In this document: one piece after another, positions 1 to 7,099 of the stretch | How the letters are laid out: every line of letters starts with the position of its first letter | How positions within the stretch are numbered: position 1 is the first letter of the stretch | Assembly (NCBI GenBank): GCA_964353115.1 | Contig: CAYGUI010000052.1 | Location: 1-8,723, forward strand | Direction of reading: 5' to 3' | Length of the DNA: 8,723 nucleotides | DNA from: CAYGUI01 sp964353115 | GTDB lineage: Bacteria; Pseudomonadota; Gammaproteobacteria; JAGOUU01 | Notes under the pieces: model-generated | The model's input: the letters and a program-made list of their open reading frames with translations, nothing else | Told to the model about the DNA's origin: nothing | The model's database searches: none | Translations under genes and position numbers: made by a program

Positions 1-1385
1 GCTAAAAAATTAGCAACAACTCCAATGCTATCTACGATACTAAAATGATTACATTCACTATTCAACATTTTAAAGCTTTGTAAAAATGATTGATTGAAAT
101 CTAAATCATTTACAGTAATTCCTTTTATTACTAAAGATAAAACATAAGATCCATTAATCTCAATTTTATCTATTTTTGAATTATTACCATTGTTATTATT
201 AATTAAAACATCTATCAACAAACATTTTTCTAAAAACTCAACATTTTTAAAAGAACTATCACGACAATTAATTATGCTTAAAAAAGTTCCTTTAAAAGTA
301 GTATCAATAAAATTGCTATTCGTCCCTTCAAACTTTATAAGTTTACTTTTTTCAAATTCACATGATTTAAAATTAACTGTTTCACTTACAACATTATTCC
401 AATTACAACTTATAAATTTACAAGCATTAAACACTCCGGATTTAAAGTTAGAGTCTTCAAATTTACAATTTTCAAAAATTACATTTCTAAATTCAAAACC
501 AGAAAATTTACTTTTGGAAAAGTCTATACCTTTTATTACTCCACCAGATATTAAAAATCCAGCGAAAGTTTTTTCTCTAAAATCTTCCCTGATTTGTTTT
601 TCAGATAGATTAATTTTTTTAGCAGCAAACTGTTTTAATTTATTTAATACCAAGGAAATATCTAGCTTTTCTTCAATTTCCGAAATTATTGCCGTTATAC
701 CTTCTTTTCTTTTAGGTTTTAACTCTATAGTTTTCTTGACAAAAGGATGAAGACCTTTTATAGAATTAAGATGTTCAAGTTGTTCAATAGAAAGAATATC
801 TTTTTCTAGAAAAGGTAATATAAAATCTGAAAATATAATTGCATATGATGGAAGTTTTGAAGTACTGTCTGAAGTTGCTACTGGAGGTAATATATCTGAA
901 CTTTTATCTTGATCTTTGTTTTTTTCTTCACCTAATTCTTGCAATAAAACATCTATAGACTGTTGAATTTTTGTTCTTATTTCATTATCTAATATTTTAA
1001 GTTTTGTTACTTTTTCATCATCAGATAATAACTTTCCTTGGCTTTTTATATGTTCAAAATAACGATCTTTTATTTTTAAAATTAAAGAAGGGCTAACTGA
1101 TATATATATAAACCATAGTCTAAAAATTTGCTCCTTTATAGGCTCTATTTCAGCTAATAGCTCAGAAAAAACTTTATTAAAACCTGGAAAGCCTAAACAT
1201 CCATGCTCTAGCACAAACTCTTCTGTTATATTTTTTTCAGCGGCAATTTTCTTTGAATTATCATCAAAAATTAAACATAGTGCTTTTTTAACAAGTTCGG
1301 CATGCAGCTCACTTGCTTTAATATCTTCTAATAGGTTATCAATAATCGGATTTAATAAAAACTCTATCCGCTCTACTTCACTCAT
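1..1385 (-). CDS. Pentapeptide-repeat protein of unknown function, 3' end cut off by the window edge
   Basis: The frame opens at ATG 1385 and stays open for 461 complete codons to the left edge, so the C-terminus is missing. An in-frame stop lies just upstream (1395-1397), making this the first possible ATG; no strong ribosome binding site is visible. Residues 1-270 look soluble and mostly helical, with a charged low-complexity stretch near 150-175 and no signal peptide. From about residue 289 an aromatic or hydrophobic residue recurs every fifth position: F289, 294, 299, 304, 309, 314, 319, 324, W329, F339, 344, 359, 364, 379, 384. This is the spacing of a right-handed pentapeptide-repeat beta-helix, with Phe in the central position more often than Leu. 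An Asn-rich loop (396-402) interrupts the helix, after which a looser repeat continues. Pentapeptide proteins include gyrase mimics and secreted effectors, but nothing here identifies the role. The gene is divergent from nrdAB. Confidence 0.85.
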   Translation of the reverse strand, partial: MSEVERIEFLLNPIIDNLLEDIKASELHAELVKKALCLIFDDNSKKIAAEKNITEEFVLEHGCLGFPGFNKVFSELLAEIEPIKEQIFRLWFIYISVSPSLILKIKDRYFEHIKSQGKLLSDDEKVTKLKILDNEIRTKIQQSIDVLLQELGEEKNKDQDKSSDILPPVATSDSTSKLPSYAIIFSDFILPFLEKDILSIEQLEHLNSIKGLHPFVKKTIELKPKRKEGITAIISEIEEKLDISLVLNKLKQFAAKKINLSEKQIREDFREKTFAGFLISGGVIKGIDFSKSKFSGFEFRNVIFENCKFEDSNFKSGVFNACKFISCNWNNVVSETVNFKSCEFEKSKLIKFEGTNSNFIDTTFKGTFLSIINCRDSSFKNVEFLEKCLLIDVLINNNNGNNSKIDKIEINGSYVLSLVIKGITVNDLDFNQSFLQSFKMLNSECNHFSIVDSIGVVANFL

Positions 1386-1392
1386 GGCTAAA

Positions 1393-1404
1393 AACTATAT
1401 AGTT
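1393..1404. repeat. Perfect 12-bp palindrome upstream of the pentapeptide-repeat gene
   Basis: AACTATATAGTT is a perfect palindrome ending 8 bases upstream of the minus-strand start codon at 1385. It could be an operator for that gene, but in such AT-rich DNA a chance palindrome of this size is quite possible. The spacing inside it is two bases too short for an NrdR box. Confidence 0.25.
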
Positions 1405-1497
1405 AATAATTCAGAAATTTCTAACTTAATGATAATCTATTCTGTTTAGGAAAAAAACTTTTTTTATCCTTATTACAAAATTTTATCTTTTCGGTGC

Positions 1498-1526
1498 TTG
1501 CTTTTTAAAAAAAATCACACTATCTT
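1498..1526 (+). promoter_or_regulatory. Candidate sigma-70 promoter of nrdAB
   Basis: TTGCTT (1498-1503) and TATCTT (1521-1526) are separated by 17 bp, which would place transcription start near 1533 and give a leader of about 60 bases. The hexamers are only moderate matches. The choice is supported by the first NrdR-like box (1515-1530) overlapping the -10 element and the second lying just downstream, the geometry expected for repression. An alternative -10 (TATAAC, 1567-1572) lacks a good -35. Confidence 0.4.
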
Positions 1527-1530
1527 GTAA
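1515..1530. promoter_or_regulatory. NrdR-like box 1 (upstream, weaker)
   Basis: TCACACTATCTTGTAA matches about 11 of 16 positions of the NrdR consensus (acaCwAtATaTwGtgt), keeping C4, A8, T9, T11 and G13. It starts 32 bp before box 2, the roughly three-helical-turn spacing typical of tandem NrdR boxes. It overlaps the candidate -10 element. Alone it would be weak; the spacing to box 2 is the main support. Confidence 0.5.
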
Positions 1531-1546
1531 CTATAGCATTATTTAA

Positions 1547-1562
1547 ACCCTACATATTGTAT
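1547..1562. promoter_or_regulatory. NrdR-like box 2 (stronger)
   Basis: ACCCTACATATTGTAT matches 13 of 16 positions of ACACTATATATTGTGT, a form of the NrdR consensus, and keeps the central ATATTGT core. It lies 30 bp before the nrdA start codon. NrdR is the zinc-finger/ATP-cone repressor of bacterial ribonucleotide reductase genes and binds paired boxes in nrd promoters. The nrdR gene itself is not in the window. Confidence 0.6.
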
Positions 1563-1591
1563 TTTGTATAACCAACATAAAAGAGGAAAAC

Positions 1592-4456
1592 ATGTCAAAT
1601 AACTTAAGTGTGTCGTCACCTGAAGTTGCACAAAAGAATTTATCTTTTGATTCACAAAACTTACAAGCTAACTATTTTAGCTTAAATACAGAAAAAAACA
1701 ATAAATTAAAGGTCATTCGCAGAAATGGCTCTTTAGTAAACTACAATGCTAACAAAATAGCAATTGCCATGACTAAAGCTTTTTTGGATGTTGAGGGCAA
1801 AGGTGCGGCAACATCACGCCGCATTATAGACACTGTTTCGAAATTAGCGGAAAATATTACAAATAATTTATTAAATAGATACCCATTAGGTGGCTCTGTT
1901 AATATTGAAGAAATTCAAGATCAGGTTGAAATTGCACTAATGCGTGCTCGTGAAGATGAAGTAGCTAAATCATATATTTTATATCGAGCTGAAAGACAAA
2001 AAGAACGTGATAAAAATCTTAATAACCAACATAATTTTGTTGATACCAATCATTTAAATATTGTCCTTGAAAGCGGAGAAAAAATTAACTTCCCAGCTCA
2101 GCAGATGAAAGCTATTATTATTGATGCTTGCTCTGATCTTATCGATGTCGATCCTACTTTAGTATTTGAAAATACGGTAAAGAACTTATTCGATGGTGCG
2201 AGCTTAAAAGATGTTTACAACGCCATGCTAATTGCTTCGCGACCTTTAATTGAAAAAGAACCAAATTATTCTTATGTTGCTGCTCGTATTTTATTACATA
2301 ACTGCCGCAATGAAGCTTTAAATTTCTTAGATATGCGTGAAAGCGTTACTTCTCATGAAATGCAGTTATTATACCCTCAATGTTTTAAAGCTACTATTGA
2401 ACGCGGTGTTGATCTTAAGTTATTAGATAAAAAATTATTAGATTTTAATATAGAAAAATTAGGCAAAGCCATTAAAACAGAGCGTGATTTGCTATTTAAT
2501 TATTTAGGATTGCAAACTTTATATGATCGCTATTTTTTACACAGTAATGATACTAGATTTGAATTACCACAAACTTTTTTCATGCGTATTGCGATGGGTC
2601 TTGCCATTAATGAAAATAATAAAACTGAGCGTGCGATAGAATTTTATAATGCATTATCAAGCTTTAATTTTATGAGCTCGACACCAACTTTATTTAATTC
2701 TGGAACTTTATATCCACAATTATCAAGTTGTTATTTAACAACTATTGACGATGATCTTGCACATATTTTTAAATCAATTGGTGATAATGCCAAATTACAA
2801 AAACGTGCTGGTGGTATTGGTAATGATTGGACCAATATTCGCGCTATTAATTCATTAATAAAAGGTACTAACGGAAAATCTCAAGGCTCAATACCTTTTA
2901 TGAAGATCGCGAATGACACTGCTCTTGCAGTTAATCAAGGTGGTAAACGTAAAGGTGCTGTATGTGCTTACCTAGAAACTTGGCATTTAGATATCGAAGA
3001 ATTCTTAGAATTGCGTAAAAATACGGGAGATGATCGACGTCGTACTCATGATATGAATACTGCCAACTGGATTCCTGATTTATTCATGAAACGAGTAATG
3101 GAGAACAAAGATTGGACATTATTTTCTCCAGATGAAGTTTCTGATTTACATGATTTATATGGCGAAGATTTTGATACAAGATATCAAGAGTATGAGCAAA
3201 TGGCTCAAGATGGACAACTTAATTGTTATAAAGTTATATCTGCCGTATCGCTATGGCGCAAAATGCTTGGTATGGTCTTTGAAACTGGCCATCCATGGAT
3301 GACTTTTAAAGATCCGTGCAATATGCGCTCACCACAGCAACATGTTGGCGTAATTCACAGCTCAAATTTATGTACTGAAATTACACTAAATACTTCGGCT
3401 GATGAAGTTGCTGTTTGTAACTTAGGAAGTATTAACTTAGTTAATCATTTTGAAAATGGTAAGTTAAATCTTAAAAAATTACAAAAAACTATCACGACTG
3501 CAATTCGCATGCTTGATAACGTAATAGATGTAAACTTCTATCCTATTATTGAGGCTGAAAATTCAAATTTACAGCATCGCCCTATTGGTATGGGAATTAT
3601 GGGATTCCAAGATGCTTTATATATTCAAAATATTCCATATCAGTCAGTTGAAGCAATAGAATTTGCTGATTACTGTATGGAAGCTATTAGTTTCTACGCA
3701 ATTGAAGCTTCGAATAAATTGGCTCAAGAGCACGGAACTTATAAATCATATGCTGGTTCTTTATGGGATCAAAATATTTTACCGATTGATTCTTTAAAGA
3801 TATTACATAAATATCGTGGTGATTATATTGATGTTAATTATGAATCAAAATTAGATTGGTCAGAGCTACGTGAAAATATTAAAAAATACGGTATGCGTAA
3901 CTCTAACGTATTAGCAATAGCTCCAACTGCAACTATTGCTAATATCACTGGTGTTACTCAATCTATTGAGCCGACATATCAAAACTTATATGTTAAATCT
4001 AACTTATCTGGTGAGTTTACTATTATTAACCCTTACTTAGTAAAAGACTTAAAGGCTTTGAATTTATGGGATGACGTAATGATTAACGATCTAAAATACT
4101 TTGATGGTAGTTTAAGACAAATAGATCGCATTCCAGATGAATTAAAAGAAAAATATAATACTGCTTTTGATATTGATCCAAAATGGTTAATTGATGCTGG
4201 CTCACGTCGTCAAAAATGGATAGATCAAAGTCAATCTCTCAACCTATACTGTGCACAACCATCAGGTAAAAAACTTGATGATATGTACAAATATGCATGG
4301 ATGAAAGGATTAAAGACTACTTACTATTTGCGTAGTATGGGTGCTACTAGTTCAGAAAAATCGACTGTTGCGGATAATAACCTAAATGCCGTTAAACAAC
4401 AGACTGAAGTTAAAGCATGTTCAATTGATGATCCTGATTGCGAGGCTTGTCAGTAA
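1592..4456 (+). CDS. nrdA: Class Ia ribonucleoside-diphosphate reductase, alpha subunit, with two ATP-cone domains
   Basis: The cytoplasmic catalytic subunit reduces ribonucleoside diphosphates to deoxyribonucleotides together with NrdB. The 954 residues exceed E. coli NrdA (761) because of an extra N-terminal ATP-cone (about 38-140, with VIRRNG at 41-46). A second cone-like segment (about 152-245) corresponds to the single E. coli cone but lacks the basic KRDG-type motif, so it is probably degenerate. Catalytic residues are present: redox pair C380 and C609, thiyl-radical C594 with N592 and E596 in SNLCTE, radical-transfer tyrosines Y911-Y912, and C-terminal shuttle cysteines C950 and C953 (with C943 nearby). 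The two-cone layout resembles Pseudomonas aeruginosa NrdA, where the first cone is the dATP/ATP activity switch. The start is set by AAGAGG at 1581-1586. nrdB follows after 35 bp, forming an operon probably repressed by NrdR. Confidence 0.97.
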   Translation: MSNNLSVSSPEVAQKNLSFDSQNLQANYFSLNTEKNNKLKVIRRNGSLVNYNANKIAIAMTKAFLDVEGKGAATSRRIIDTVSKLAENITNNLLNRYPLGGSVNIEEIQDQVEIALMRAREDEVAKSYILYRAERQKERDKNLNNQHNFVDTNHLNIVLESGEKINFPAQQMKAIIIDACSDLIDVDPTLVFENTVKNLFDGASLKDVYNAMLIASRPLIEKEPNYSYVAARILLHNCRNEALNFLDMRESVTSHEMQLLYPQCFKATIERGVDLKLLDKKLLDFNIEKLGKAIKTERDLLFNYLGLQTLYDRYFLHSNDTRFELPQTFFMRIAMGLAINENNKTERAIEFYNALSSFNFMSSTPTLFNSGTLYPQLSSCYLTTIDDDLAHIFKSIGDNAKLQKRAGGIGNDWTNIRAINSLIKGTNGKSQGSIPFMKIANDTALAVNQGGKRKGAVCAYLETWHLDIEEFLELRKNTGDDRRRTHDMNTANWIPDLFMKRVMENKDWTLFSPDEVSDLHDLYGEDFDTRYQEYEQMAQDGQLNCYKVISAVSLWRKMLGMVFETGHPWMTFKDPCNMRSPQQHVGVIHSSNLCTEITLNTSADEVAVCNLGSINLVNHFENGKLNLKKLQKTITTAIRMLDNVIDVNFYPIIEAENSNLQHRPIGMGIMGFQDALYIQNIPYQSVEAIEFADYCMEAISFYAIEASNKLAQEHGTYKSYAGSLWDQNILPIDSLKILHKYRGDYIDVNYESKLDWSELRENIKKYGMRNSNVLAIAPTATIANITGVTQSIEPTYQNLYVKSNLSGEFTIINPYLVKDLKALNLWDDVMINDLKYFDGSLRQIDRIPDELKEKYNTAFDIDPKWLIDAGSRRQKWIDQSQSLNLYCAQPSGKKLDDMYKYAWMKGLKTTYYLRSMGATSSEKSTVADNNLNAVKQQTEVKACSIDDPDCEACQ

Positions 4457-4491
4457 CATCATTAAATAATTTATAAATTGAGGAAAATAAT

Positions 4492-5592
4492 ATGAGCGAA
4501 ATAAGCGAAAAGATCGTTGAAAATGATGCAATGACCGGACTTGGCGAAATAAAAATGGGCGCAAAGCGCATAAAAGCTGAAGATAAAAGAATGATTAATG
4601 CTGATGAAGGAACAAATGACTTAAATCAGCTAATACCTTTTAAATACGAATGGGCTTGGGAAAAATATCTTAATGCTTGCAATAACCACTGGATGCCACA
4701 AGAAGTTAGCATGCAATCCGATGTTGCATTATGGAAAAGTAAAGACGGCTTAACTGAAGACGAAAGAATCATAATTATGAGAAGCTTAGGGTTCTTTTCA
4801 ACTGCAGATTCACTAGTTGCTAATAACTTAGTACTAGCTGTTTATCGTCATATTTCAAATCCAGAATGCCGTCAATATTTATTGCGTCAAGCGTTTGAAG
4901 AAGCATTACATACTCATTCTTATCAATATGTAATTGAAAGCTTAGGGTTAGATCAAGGCGAAGTATTTAATATGTATCGTGAAGTTCCTTCAGTTGCAAC
5001 TAAAGCTGTTTGGGCTCTAAAATATACTAAAAGTCTTAGTGATCCTAACTTTAAAACTGGAACGCCAGAAAATGATCGTAGATTCTTACGTGACTTAATT
5101 GCGTTTTACGTTATCTTTGAAGGAATTTTCTTTTATGTTGGTTTCGTGCAAATCTTTACTATGGGACGCCGTAATAAAATGGTTGGAACTTCAGAAGAGT
5201 TCCAATATATTTTACGCGATGAATCAATGCATTTAAATTTTGGTATTGACGTTATTAACCAAATTAAATTTGAAAATCCACATTTATGGACTGCTGATTT
5301 CCAAAAAGAAATAATCAACATGATTAAAGAAGGTGTTGATCTTGAGCATCAATATGCAAAAGATACTATGCCTCGTGGTATTTTAGGTCTTAATGCTGAG
5401 ATGTTACGCGAATATCTAGAATTTATTGCCAACAGACGCTGTGCACAAATTGGCTTACCAGCACAGTATCCTGGCGTAAATAATCCATTCCCATGGATGA
5501 GTGAAATGATTGATTTGAAGAAAGAGAAAAATTTCTTTGAAACTCGTGTTACTGAGTACCAAACTGGTGGCGCTTTGAATTGGGATGAGTAA
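4492..5592 (+). CDS. nrdB: Class Ia ribonucleoside-diphosphate reductase, beta (radical) subunit
   Basis: The 366-residue ferritin-like subunit holds the metal centre and tyrosyl radical that starts catalysis in NrdA. By spacing to E. coli NrdB, the metal ligands are D106, E137, H140, E210, E244 and H247, and the radical tyrosine is Y144 (in HTHSY). The tyrosine argues for class Ia rather than the Chlamydia-type class Ic protein, which has Phe there. The C-terminal tail (about 355-366, ending in NWDE) is the flexible peptide that docks into NrdA. The start follows an AGGAAA ribosome binding site at 4481-4486, 35 bp after nrdA, so the two are co-transcribed. The TAA stop (5590-5592) uses the first A residues of the palindromic element that follows, so the repeat abuts the last codon. 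Confidence 0.97.
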   Translation: MSEISEKIVENDAMTGLGEIKMGAKRIKAEDKRMINADEGTNDLNQLIPFKYEWAWEKYLNACNNHWMPQEVSMQSDVALWKSKDGLTEDERIIIMRSLGFFSTADSLVANNLVLAVYRHISNPECRQYLLRQAFEEALHTHSYQYVIESLGLDQGEVFNMYREVPSVATKAVWALKYTKSLSDPNFKTGTPENDRRFLRDLIAFYVIFEGIFFYVGFVQIFTMGRRNKMVGTSEEFQYILRDESMHLNFGIDVINQIKFENPHLWTADFQKEIINMIKEGVDLEHQYAKDTMPRGILGLNAEMLREYLEFIANRRCAQIGLPAQYPGVNNPFPWMSEMIDLKKEKNFFETRVTEYQTGGALNWDE

Positions 5593-5618
5593 AAACCCCC
5601 GCCGCACTTCGTGCGTCT

Positions 5619-5638
5619 GCCCCCTTTAATAAGGGGGC
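5619..5638. terminator. Hairpin that may terminate nrdAB transcription
   Basis: An 8-bp stem (GCCCCCTT/AAGGGGGC) with a TAAT loop begins 27 bases after the nrdB stop. No clear T-run follows on the plus strand (GTTCTATCT), so it is not a textbook intrinsic terminator. It may act with the other hairpins in the element, including for transcripts arriving from the minus strand. Confidence 0.35.
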
Positions 5639-5676
5639 GTTCTATCTCACCTTTTGTGTTCTATCTCCCCTTTCGT
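5639..5676 (+). repeat. Two tandem 19-bp direct repeats in the centre of the palindromic element
   Basis: GTTCTATCTCACCTTTTGT (5639-5657) is followed at once by GTTCTATCTCCCCTTTCGT (5658-5676), identical at 17 of 19 positions. The pair sits at the junction of the two inverted repeat copies. It includes the minus-strand stop codon of the membrane protein gene (5647-5649). Confidence 0.75.
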
Positions 5677-6354
5677 AAAGGGGGTCGGCGCGTCAGCGCC
5701 GGGGGGTTTTCCCTTAGTCATCCCCTGCGCAGCAATAACAGTCGTAACCGGCGAAGCATCTCCTAAAAGCTCAAGCCCCAACCTAGCAGCCTCTTCATCA
5801 GACATTCCTGTATCAACATCACCGATAAAATCTAACCCATCAGTACTTTTATCAAAATTATCACTAGGCAACTGCGGCCCACGAATAAATTTATAAACAG
5901 CATTTATTATAATTCCAGAAAAAATAAGTAAACTTGCAAGTGAAACTGCAGCAGTAATAATAGGTATTACTGGAAGTAAAAATGGTAATCCCATAACAAC
6001 ACCAACGGTTGCAAACCCAAGAGCCGCTGTAATCGCTAAAGAACAAAGACCAAGTGCAATGCGGGCCTTACGCACTGCAGGATTTTTATAAGCCTGATAG
6101 AAACAATAGCCAGATAAAAATAAACCTATTATGGTGGGAATTGCCAATCCACCAAATATAAACGGTATAAACTGCAAAAATATTTCTTTAGAGAGTAATA
6201 AACCAGCAGTCATGAAAGGTGCTATATTTAAGCCCATACATATTTTTGCTGTTGCAAAAATACTTGCAGCTGCCGCAGCTCCAACACCAGTTAAAAAATA
6301 AATTTGAGTTTCATCTTGTTGTTTTAAAGTATATTTTTCTGACTTTCCTAGCAT
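5647..6354 (-). CDS. Small multi-pass membrane protein of unknown function with a repeat-encoded tail
   Basis: This 235-residue protein is not recognised. It has a short charged N-terminus, then hydrophobic segments at about 18-53 (one long or two short helices), 58-87, 97-121 and 125-155, so at least four membrane helices are likely. Alanine- and glycine-rich stretches in the first and third suggest close helix packing. A hydrophilic tail (156-235) includes an acidic amphipathic segment (184-200). The last 20 residues (216-235, starting KPPGADAP) are encoded by the palindromic element, including the TGA stop, so the native C-terminus was probably different. The start at 6354 is supported by AAGGTAGGA just upstream. 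It is divergent from the two-component pair across 78 bp and convergent with nrdAB. A link to the sensor system is possible from position only. Confidence 0.75.
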   Translation of the reverse strand: MLGKSEKYTLKQQDETQIYFLTGVGAAAAASIFATAKICMGLNIAPFMTAGLLLSKEIFLQFIPFIFGGLAIPTIIGLFLSGYCFYQAYKNPAVRKARIALGLCSLAITAALGFATVGVVMGLPFLLPVIPIITAAVSLASLLIFSGIIINAVYKFIRGPQLPSDNFDKSTDGLDFIGDVDTGMSDEEAARLGLELLGDASPVTTVIAAQGMTKGKPPGADAPTPFTKGEIEHKR

Positions 6355-6364
6355 AATTCCTACC

Positions 6365-6392
6365 TTGATGTTTAATAATAAAAAAATATATT
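6365..6392 (+). promoter_or_regulatory. Candidate promoter of the two-component operon in the divergent region
   Basis: TTGATG (6365-6370) and TATATT (6387-6392) are 16 bp apart in the 78-bp AT-rich gap between the divergent genes. An alternative -10 (TATTAT, 6397-6402) overlaps a perfect minus-strand TATAAT (6403-6398) that could serve the membrane protein gene, although no good -35 pairs with it. The AT richness makes chance matches likely. Confidence 0.3.
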
Positions 6393-6432
6393 CTAGTATT
6401 ATATAACTATCCTTAAAAACATATATGAAATT

Positions 6433-7092
6433 ATGAGAATTTTACTAGTTGAAGACGACTTATTACTTGGTGAAGGCATGCAACGTGCTCTTGAGCATGA
6501 GCAATATGCTGTTGATTGGGTTAAAGATGGTGAGCGCGCTATTTTTGCTGCATCAGTTGATACTTTTGACTTAATAGTACTTGATTTAGGCTTACCTAAA
6601 AAATCTGGGCTCGAAGTTTTAAAACACATACGTAATAAGGGAAATATGACTCCTGTGCTTATTTTAACAGCACGTGATGATCCCAATGATCGCGTAGCTG
6701 GGCTTGATGCTGGAGCTGATGATTACATGGCGAAACCATTTGATTTAAAAGAACTTTGTGCAAGGTTACGGGCCTTATTACGACGCACTCAAGGACGCGC
6801 AAGCCCAGTAATTGAATATGGAGACTTAGTAATTGACCCTGCTGCACGCAGCATAACCAAAAATGGCGGAGAGCTACAAATTTCACCGCGTGAATTTGCT
6901 ATCGTTGAAAAACTTTTTGATAATATCGGAAAGGCTTTAACTCGTGATCAATTAGCACAATCCTTATATGGGTGGGAAGAAGAGCTGGATAGCAACTCTC
7001 TCGATGTTCACATTCATAATATTCGCAAAAAAATAGGTAAAGATGTAATACAAACTATTCGTGGCATTGGGTATATAGTTAAGAAAAAATAA
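6433..7092 (+). CDS. OmpR/QseB-family response regulator
   Basis: This 219-residue DNA-binding response regulator is full length for the family. The receiver domain (1-115) has the acidic pair D8/D9, phosphoacceptor D51 (in VLDLGLP), T79 (in ILTARD) and K101 (in AKPF). A winged-helix DNA-binding domain covers about 125-219, with ISPREF leading into it and the recognition region near 185-205 (SLDVHIHNIRKK). The N-terminus MRILLVEDD is the normal family start, which fixes ATG 6433 although no strong ribosome binding site precedes it. A three-codon frame (6425-6436) has a TGA overlapping this ATG. The cognate kinase starts 7 bp after the stop. Phosphorylated D51 should control DNA binding; targets and signal are unknown. 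It resembles QseB and PmrA, but the two cannot be told apart from sequence alone. Confidence 0.95.
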   Translation: MRILLVEDDLLLGEGMQRALEHEQYAVDWVKDGERAIFAASVDTFDLIVLDLGLPKKSGLEVLKHIRNKGNMTPVLILTARDDPNDRVAGLDAGADDYMAKPFDLKELCARLRALLRRTQGRASPVIEYGDLVIDPAARSITKNGGELQISPREFAIVEKLFDNIGKALTRDQLAQSLYGWEEELDSNSLDVHIHNIRKKIGKDVIQTIRGIGYIVKKK

Positions 7093-7099
7093 GGATATT

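Larger units (their letters stand above)
5591..5710. repeat. Composite palindromic element: two inverted copies of one GC-rich repeat
   Basis: Two diverged copies of one unit face each other. Each, read from its outer end, has an A-run, a run of five or six C, a short GC-rich hairpin and a CCCCCTTT-loop-AAGGGG hairpin, and ends near GTTCTATCTC or its complement. Left copy: hairpins CGCAC/GTGCG (5603-5615) and an 8-bp stem at 5619-5638. Right copy: 7-bp stem at 5667-5683 and CGGCGC/GCGCCG at 5686-5701, then G5 and TTTT. It is far richer in GC than its surroundings. It spans the convergent ends of nrdB and the minus-strand membrane protein gene, overlapping both stop codons. A mobile or amplified intergenic palindrome is inferred; copies elsewhere cannot be checked here. 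Confidence 0.8.

Noticed and set aside
190..750. Plus-strand open frame of 186 codons opposite the pentapeptide-repeat gene
   Set aside because: It is antisense to a longer minus-strand frame whose five-residue periodicity is protein-like; the plus-strand translation has no recognisable family features or ribosome binding site.
1393..1404. CTATATAG core as a third NrdR box
   Set aside because: The C and G of the core are separated by six bases instead of the eight required by the NrdR consensus.
5591..5710. CRISPR array or attachment site
   Set aside because: There are no regularly spaced identical repeats with unique spacers, and no integrase or tRNA nearby; the structure is inverted hairpin units.
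5654..5896. Plus-strand frame of 80 codons downstream of nrdB
   Set aside because: It is antisense to the membrane protein gene, starts within the palindromic element and shows no family features; the minus-strand gene has a good ribosome binding site and clear membrane segments.
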